Positions 63,983 to 64,000 of a stretch of 64,000 bases of DNA are shown here, in pieces. The stretch is from Hyphomonas adhaerens MHS-3. Its GTDB lineage: Bacteria; Pseudomonadota; Alphaproteobacteria; Caulobacterales; Hyphomonadaceae. Position numbers and translations under genes: made by a program. Each line of letters starts with the position of its first letter. The stretch's first letter is position 1. Below the pieces are notes generated by a model. That model searched no databases. It had not been told where the DNA came from and saw only the letters and a list, made by a program, of their open reading frames with translations. Location: the NCBI RefSeq assembly GCF_000685235.1, contig NZ_ARYH01000001.1, forward strand, positions 2,418,001 to 2,482,000, written 5' to 3'.

Positions 63983-64000
63983 ATGGCCGCTACGGCGCTC
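63983..64000 (+). CDS. Start of a truncated gene at the right edge
   Basis: An ATG at 63983 follows AGGGAGA at six to seven bases, and six codons (MAATAL) are visible before the window ends. A -35-like TTGACG lies at 63925-63930. It is a probable gene start divergent from the desaturase; product unknown. Confidence 0.5.

Overview
The window looks like ordinary chromosome from an aerobic alphaproteobacterium. The combination points to the Caulobacterales/Hyphomonadaceae side: a ctaC-ctaD-ctaB-ctaG-ctaE cytochrome aa3 operon, a two-desulfurase suf cluster, the NepR/PhyR/EcfG general stress module, the zeta-type F1-ATPase inhibitor, a bactofilin-M23 pair, and the plsX-fabH-ihfA-merR order. The assignment is inferred from gene content; there is no rRNA in the window. 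GC is high and fairly even. I see no transposase, integrase, phage gene or CRISPR array.

Layout. 1-6.2 kb: partial small ORF, gamma-glutamylcysteine ligase, a POT peptide transporter with an extra periplasmic insert, rhodanese, TldD and a TPR protein. 6.4-16.2 kb: aa3 oxidase operon (subunits II, I, III, haem O synthase, Cox11, SURF1, two small membrane proteins) running into thrC, a GNAT acetyltransferase and an EAL phosphodiesterase. 16.2-23.1 kb: YqgE, two peroxiredoxins, QmcA/NfeD, an S10 peptidase, and M23 peptidase plus bactofilin. 23.2-29.8 kb: giant AsmA/YhdP-like protein, TyrS, AnmK and an alpha/beta hydrolase. 29.9-37.7 kb: suf cluster (cysteine desulfurase, sufB, an antisense secreted gene, sufC, sufD, sufS, sufT, IscA-type carrier) and a deoxyinosine glycosylase. 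37.7-46.6 kb: TetR-PlsC unit with a clear operator, glycosyltransferase, lipoprotein, purS/purC, zeta inhibitor, GH16, 5-formyl-THF cyclo-ligase preceded by 6S RNA, a phytase-like lipoprotein and an HxlR regulator. 46.7-50.4 kb: tRNA-Gly and the general stress locus (HWE kinase, PhyR, NepR, EcfG). 50.4-54.7 kb: BamE, cytochrome bc1 chaperone, plsX, fabH, ihfA, merR and tRNA-Pro. 54.7-64 kb: oligopeptidase B-type peptidase, MsrB, MaoC, class V aminotransferase, LysR with a divergent isochorismatase-type lipoprotein, acyl-CoA synthetase and sterol desaturase; the first codons of another gene lie at the right edge.

How it works together. Most of the window is core metabolism: respiration (oxidase and its haem/copper assembly factors, bc1 chaperone, ATPase brake), Fe-S assembly, envelope and lipid synthesis (PlsX, FabH, PlsC, BamE, AsmA, bactofilin/M23, AnmK), redox protection (GshA, Prx, Bcp, MsrB) and stress control (PhyR-NepR-EcfG, 6S RNA). 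The most informative non-coding signals are the 6S RNA, a TetR operator lying on a promoter, a LysR-type T-N11-A dyad, a three-way-junction element touching tRNA-Pro, and unusual start contexts in the split suf cluster. I did not find a convincing wholly new multi-gene system. The best leads are the rearranged suf cluster and the unexplained small genes inside the oxidase and stress loci.
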